In this document: piece after piece, positions 59,501-64,000 of the stretch
How positions within the stretch are numbered: position 1 is the first letter of the stretch
How the letters are laid out: every line of letters starts with the position of its first letter
Assembly (NCBI GenBank): GCA_025024175.1
Contig: QCXZ01000064.1
Location: 18,352,001 to 18,416,000, forward strand
Direction: 5' to 3'
Length of the DNA: 64,000 bases
Source of the DNA: Rhyzopertha dominica
Lineage: Eukaryota > Arthropoda > Insecta > Coleoptera > Bostrichidae
Notes under the pieces: generated by a model
Databases searched by the model: none
Seen by the model: the letters and a program-made list of their open reading frames with translations, nothing else
Told to the model about the DNA's origin: nothing
Program-made: the position numbers and the translations under genes

Positions 59501-60399
59501 GGTCTAAGGACCATTTACTTGAAATATTCCTTACATTTAAGTGTTTAAAGCCTAACTTCTAGGTAAGAATAAAGAATTTTACTCGTACGTACGTGAGCAA
59601 CATCAAAATCTTTGGCAATGTCTGCTCGAGATACCCTGTTTTACAATTGGGTACAAAATGTAAGCAAAAATAGCTTGGCCAAACAGAAACATGTTCACTT
59701 AGCGATGTGCTTTAGTTACGCTATTTACGAATAACCCTTGTAAAGAAGAATTGAGTATAATACATTTCGATAAGAAATAATTTATAATGTTCCTGTGCAA
59801 AGCAACAGATAATTGGATACAAACTCATTTTCACTGTATATTGCGATATATGATGCGTAAAGAAGAAAATGTATTGTCTCTATCACTTACGACACCCCAT
59901 TTGATTGTTATTATATACAAATTATAACGGTTGTTCATTAAAAAAATTCTCGCACTAGGTCGAGATATTAGTAGTTTTGTACGTCCTAAATTTTTCTCTA
60001 GCATCGTACTGACTAACCAAAAAAAATTCTCAATTTTTGCGCCAAATTCAGTTTCCTCTGTCTTATGGCTGTTGTTGTCCTCCAAAGTTAATAAAAATTA
60101 TTTTATAACACTAAATATTTAATATATTTTACCGATACGCAATTATGGCACGCAATGCTGAATAAAATGCCTTTATGTAGGAAAGTTAAATAAACAGAAT
60201 GAATAAAATATAGATTCTAGGAATATTTCAGTGCGCTCTACCTGGAGGAGATTTAACAAGCTTTTCCTGGAGTTTCTGTCATTTATGAACAGTTTAAAAG
60301 TATTCTTTACAGAAATATGGACTTATTTCGTGAAACATGAGGCTGTTTGCGCAAACAAGGAAAAAGAAGAGCAGAAGTTTTCATGCTTCACAATAAATA
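56571..60399. other. Non-coding stretch
   Basis: No recognised element or exon. GC-richer sub-regions occur at about 56940-57280. The frames at 57307-57507, 58519-58719 and 59831-60122 have no family signature. Confidence 0.35.
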
Positions 60400-61113
60400 C
60401 TGCATCAGGAGCCTAAAACTTCTATTAGGTATGTTACTCAACAAGATAAACTGTTTGTTGGAGCATGTCGTAAACTTCTTAGAAAGGGTTTACATCTTTA
60501 CCGAGATCCTGTCCAATCCGTTCAACAATTACGATCAGTTTAGGAGGTTACAGTTTTGTCAGTGATACTTGAATAACAATGCAAACAATAATGAAATTCT
60601 CGAGAAAACTTCATTGACGGACGAAACTTGGTTTCACCTACCTGGCTTCACAAACCTACAAAATATGAGAATTGGGTAAAACAACAGGAAGATTAAATGC
60701 AGAATGTTAACAATAGGAAATCGTTGCACCATACATAGAACACCTTCATGATGCTGAATTACCGAGGGCTATTTTCAACAACGTGGTGCAACTGAATATT
60801 GCACATTATCGAATTTAGGTTTTCTGAGAAACTTTTTTGATGAATAATCGGCAGGAATACAACATATTATAATCCTTCTTCATCGTGTGATTTAGCGCCT
60901 TGTAACTTTTTCCTTTCGTCATACATTAAAAATTCAATTTTTGTTAGATCTGTACAAAGAGCAGGTGATTTAAAACAACGCATCCGAGAAAAAACTAATG
61001 AAATAAGTGCAAATTCGGTGGTATTAGATAACATGATAAGGAGTGTGTTAAGACGAGCTGTTAAATGTACTAAGCAGGAAGGAAGGCATTTTCAACAATT
61101 CTTTTTAAAATGA
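60400..61113 (+). pseudogene. Mariner-like (IS630/Tc1 superfamily) transposase pseudogene
   Basis: The order of motifs is that of a DDE transposase: PKTSIRYVTQQDKLFVG and ACRKLLRKGLHLY (HTH end), QFRRLQFCQ-stop-YLNNN, SLTDETWFHLPGF and LQNMR (first catalytic D), GYFQQRGATEYCT (QQDGAT with D changed to R), SSCDLAPCNFFLSSYIKN (SPDLTPCDFFLWGYLK), RAGDLKQRIREKTNEIS and RRAVKCTKQEGRHFQQF. It ends at a TGA at 61111-61113. At least two frameshifts and several stops make it non-functional. It is a different lineage from the copy at 48.9 kb. Confidence 0.82.
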
Positions 61114-61338
61114 TGATGAAAAAGTGCGAGTTAGTAAAGATGGGCTGAGTGCATGTCTTTTGATGCAAACGACAGTAACAGATACTAAAGAAACAAACAA
61201 AGCAAGGATTCAAGTACTAGCAAATAAAAGCACCGTTCTGAAATCCGGCAAACAATTTCAGCAGGGAATTATCCTCATTTGGGACTAACAGACCGTGCAG
61301 TTGCATTTTAGGTTAATTTTCCATAATAACGTTCACAA
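61114..61338. other. Unannotated stretch
   Basis: Short sequence downstream of the transposase; no terminal repeat was identified. Confidence 0.3.
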
Positions 61339-61448
61339 GTGTTGCTATCAGCCATACGGGTGAATCGTTCCGTTCCACAAACTGCACCGGCTTGGATAAC
61401 CGCCATTATCCCCACAGTGTCCTACTTTATAATTCTGATAAACACGGC

Positions 61449-61685
61449 TCATGCTCCCCGCATTAACGTACTTTTCAATATGCGGCGCGGTAACCACAGC
61501 CTGCTTATCGGCATACTTGGCGTTGAATGTACGAGAAAGATGCCCCGAGCAAGCACCTCGTCATACTTTATTCCTTGAAAATGTTCGACCGCCGGTGGAC
61601 TTTTGATCGCGAATAAGGTTCTTCCACGGCCAGTTAACATCAAATTCAGTGTACTAGAGCAAACTCTAATATTTAAATAAGCCAT
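61449..61685 (-). CDS. Unrecognised open frame, 78 codons, in a GC-richer patch
   Basis: A minus-strand frame containing LTGRGRTLFAIKSPPAVEH, FQGIKYDEVLARG and STPSMPISRLW reads like real protein, and base composition is clearly richer in GC than flanks. The opposite strand is also open (61339-61578, 79 codons). No splice pair or known domain decides. It may be an exon of an unknown gene, a gene fragment carried by a mobile element, or conserved non-coding DNA. Confidence 0.28.
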   Translation of the reverse strand: MAYLNIRVCSSTLNLMLTGRGRTLFAIKSPPAVEHFQGIKYDEVLARGIFLVHSTPSMPISRLWLPRRILKSTLMRGA

Positions 61686-61762
61686 TCTTCAATACCAACA
61701 CCTTTGACTAAGATTAGTTACATCGAGAGGTTGAAAAGAGATAAGATGAATAACTGTAAATT

Positions 61763-62079
61763 ATTCTACGATCAAACGAACTTACCTGTGAAGTTCGATC
61801 GTAATTATATTAGGCATCTCGCTCGAAGAGATCACTATTATTTCACTAGTAGTACCGCTATTTGTCGCTAGGTGGCCACAAGTTTAAAGAAAAACTGCAC
61901 GACCGGCAAGGCCAGATCGCACAATATATCACATCTGCTATTATTCGCTTATCCAGTTTTGCAACATCGCAAATCATGAGGGGAAAAAATTTAGGGTAGG
62001 GAGGGAGTGATCTCTTCGAGCGAGATGCCTAATATAATTACGATCGAACTTCACAGGTAAGTTCGTTTGATCGTAGAAT
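61763..62079. repeat. Perfect 74-bp inverted repeat around a 169-bp spacer
   Basis: Bases 61763-61836 and 62006-62079 are exact reverse complements over all 74 positions. Each arm contains smaller palindromes (CGAACTTACCTGTGAAGTTCG and ATCTCGCTCGAAGAGAT) and, on one strand, CACAGGTAAGT, a consensus-like splice donor. Immediately right of the second arm, a third copy of part of the left unit follows in direct orientation (ATTATATTACGGCATCTCGC near 62078, then CACTATTATTTCACTAGTAG). No target duplication was identified. The identity implies a recent origin or active correction between arms. Confidence 0.9.
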
Positions 62080-62165
62080 TATATTACGGCATCTCGCTCT
62101 CGAGATCACTATTATTTCACTAGTAGCAGTTTAAAGAAATCGATGTTGCAAAAAACAGCAAAACA
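62080..62165 (+). repeat. Third, partial copy of the 61.8 kb repeat unit
   Basis: GGCATCTCGCTCTCGAGATC, then ACTATTATTTCACTAGTAG and CAGTTTAAAGAAA repeat the order seen at 61813-61880 with small differences and an internal deletion. It is in direct orientation relative to the left arm. Confidence 0.65.
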
Positions 62166-64000
62166 GAGCACAGCGTCAAGACATTTGTTTATGTCTATAG
62201 ACATCATCTGGAATTGTTAATACAACAAGATAAGCAAATGAACTAAATCTCTGGTTACAATCCTAGTATAAAAATATCTAAACCAGAGAAAATGATCGGT
62301 TATAAACCGAAAATTTCAAAACGGCCTTTCGTTCATACCTGGGTGGTAGATTCTCTAGTTACCTGTCAATCTAGGTCTTCCATATATGGTTAAAAAAGCT
62401 GAAAATGTTCTCTGAACTATCCCTGCTAATGTCAGTGTGTCCTCTTTCCTTGTCTTAGAAAAGGTCTCCCTGAGCTTAAACGTAGTAATCTTATTCGCCC
62501 CAAAAGAATCGATGAACGATCATGCAATTCACAATTTTCTTTAATTAATGATTCCTATATACCAAGGGCAGACATAAAAAGAATCAACTTATTACACATT
62601 ACAGCCCTATAGAAGTTGTAGCTATTTTAATTTTTATCCATAGAACATCGGTTAATCCAAATGCAGTAACCTATTTTGCTATAAATTTAAATATTTTAAA
62701 ACCTGTTTCTAATATCCCAATCGAAGTAATAAACTTCTGGACGTATATGCTATATATGCTATTATGCTATATGCTATTAATAAAATAGCACTATGATAAC
62801 CAAATTGATCAGAATAGTAAATAAACTGAGCTCAAACAATTGTCAGTTACAAAATAGCAACCAAAATCTATAAAAATATATTTCTAAAATTACAGCATCT
62901 GACTGAACAAGGACTTTAGTCTTCTGAGAAAATCTTCATCACCCATTGTGAACTTATCGATTTGTTCTAAACAACCTGAGAAAGACCTATATTGATGAGA
63001 TCTTCTGCTATTCCTCCTTCTGAATAGCTTGTCTGATAACAGTCTGACATATAAAGGAAGAATGGTTAAAATTGATAATTCCCAAAGGAAGGCGATAACA
63101 TATCTACACCTTAATCCATTTCTGTTCCTTTCAAGAAAGGAAGGAATACATAAGGCGAATATTTTTTTGAATATGCTAATGCCTCATAACTGGAATAATC
63201 CAGGAAAATCAGAAAATATAATCTCCAAAAAACAACTAATTGTTCTTCAATTCAGTTCTGGCAGAACCCTATTGATTCAAGCTCAGCTTGAAAATTGACT
63301 TAATCTTATATAAGCTAGCTGAACCTAGCACACAGATCTGCTTAATTAAATTCTCGTTTAGATCTTCTAAACGAACAACGAAACTGTATGTCTTAATATC
63401 ACACCCTTTGTCTATTCAGTGTTGACAATTAAACTAAAGTAAACTGACAAATAAAAGACCATCAATTTAAATCTTAAATTATCAGTATTTGTGCCCTTTA
63501 TAAATGCAAGAAATATTTAATGGGTGCATAGTAACTAACCTCCCAGAGGAGAACCCTGATATCAAGGCTAAATAGTCTACAACTTGGCCGCTGAACTCTC
63601 GAGGATCTCCCAGCACCCAAAATCGACAGGATTGGAAACTAGCCAATTAAGTAAAATAAGTAATGAATTAATGTATGTACCTACTCATATAGATCTATTA
63701 AAATATGTCAATCGCCATACGATAATTAACTAGAGCTATCAGAACCTGATTTTGGAATACTACCCATTTTCTATGTAAATAAAAGATGCAAACAATTCTA
63801 AGTAGGCAATAAATAAATCCTTAAAAATTTATAACCCCGACCTCTGCGGGTTTACAGGAACCTAAGTAGCGCCCCACCTTTGGTGAACGCTCTGTGTCTT
63901 AAAAAACAGTCTTCTTTTATTTTATTGGCAATAGGTACAAACTATATTTTGCCAAAACACGTCTGTTTTTTCAGACAAAATTTTTGCATTAATTGCATAG
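62166..64000. other. Non-coding stretch to window end
   Basis: AT-rich. The plus frame at 63029-63298 has no family signature. A short tandem of TATGCTATA/TATGCTATT lies near 62748-62780. Confidence 0.4.

Noticed and set aside
1..64000. CRISPR arrays, prokaryotic operons, ribosome binding sites
   Set aside because: No regularly spaced direct repeats and no bacterial gene organisation; the DNA is eukaryotic.

Overview
The window reads as nuclear DNA of an insect. It is AT-rich and gene-poor, and it is full of decayed insect-type transposable elements: Ty3/gypsy, several LINE fragments, hAT, Tc1, mariner and mariner-like transposases, a DUF7869 element, and foldback MITEs. I cannot place it below the level of insect from sequence alone.

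One host gene is clear. Two exons on the minus strand encode parts of a Sidestep-family (Side) immunoglobulin-superfamily receptor. The exon at 36095-36303 carries the C-terminal half of a V-type Ig domain. The exon at 10548-10658 carries the start of the following Ig domain. Both have good splice signals and they join in phase (G|TT), so the 25.4 kb between them is an intron. The gene enters from the right and leaves to the left. The first half of Ig1 and the second half of Ig2 were not found and probably lie outside the window. On this reading almost the whole window is intron of one neuronal guidance-receptor gene. A possible signal-peptide exon sits at about 50.5 kb on the same strand, but its link to this gene is unproven.

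Layout. 0-10.5 kb: intron with a small MITE (3.27 kb), a possible CAGGGTG-ended repeat (5.2 kb) and a Ty3/gypsy pol remnant with its 3' LTR (6.85-9.99 kb, minus). 10.5-10.7 kb: Ig2 exon. 10.7-36.1 kb: the large intron. It holds unknown protein-like frames (11.4-12.9 kb), a hAT-type MITE with ATCGATTCG repeats (13.7 kb), a LINE 3' piece (16.2-16.9 kb), two LTR-like units (17.8-18.6 kb), a 1.4 kb hairpin (20.8-22.2 kb), a candidate small 5' exon beside a 100-bp hairpin (24.7-25.0 kb), another foldback (25.1 kb), a dense DUF7869/hAT/Tc1 cluster (28.3-31.6 kb), and a 1.3 kb element with perfect 8-bp target duplications (33.05-34.38 kb). 36.1-36.3 kb: Ig1 exon. 36.3-64 kb: LINE fragments, a KRBA2-like cysteine-rich tail, a gag remnant, three mariner-type transposase pseudogenes, an internally deleted LINE with its microsatellite tail, and a perfect 74-bp inverted repeat (61.8 kb).

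Every mobile-element gene seen is broken. No rRNA, tRNA, CRISPR array or prokaryotic operon structure was found. Several GC-richer, non-repetitive islands could be conserved regulatory DNA, but that is only inference.
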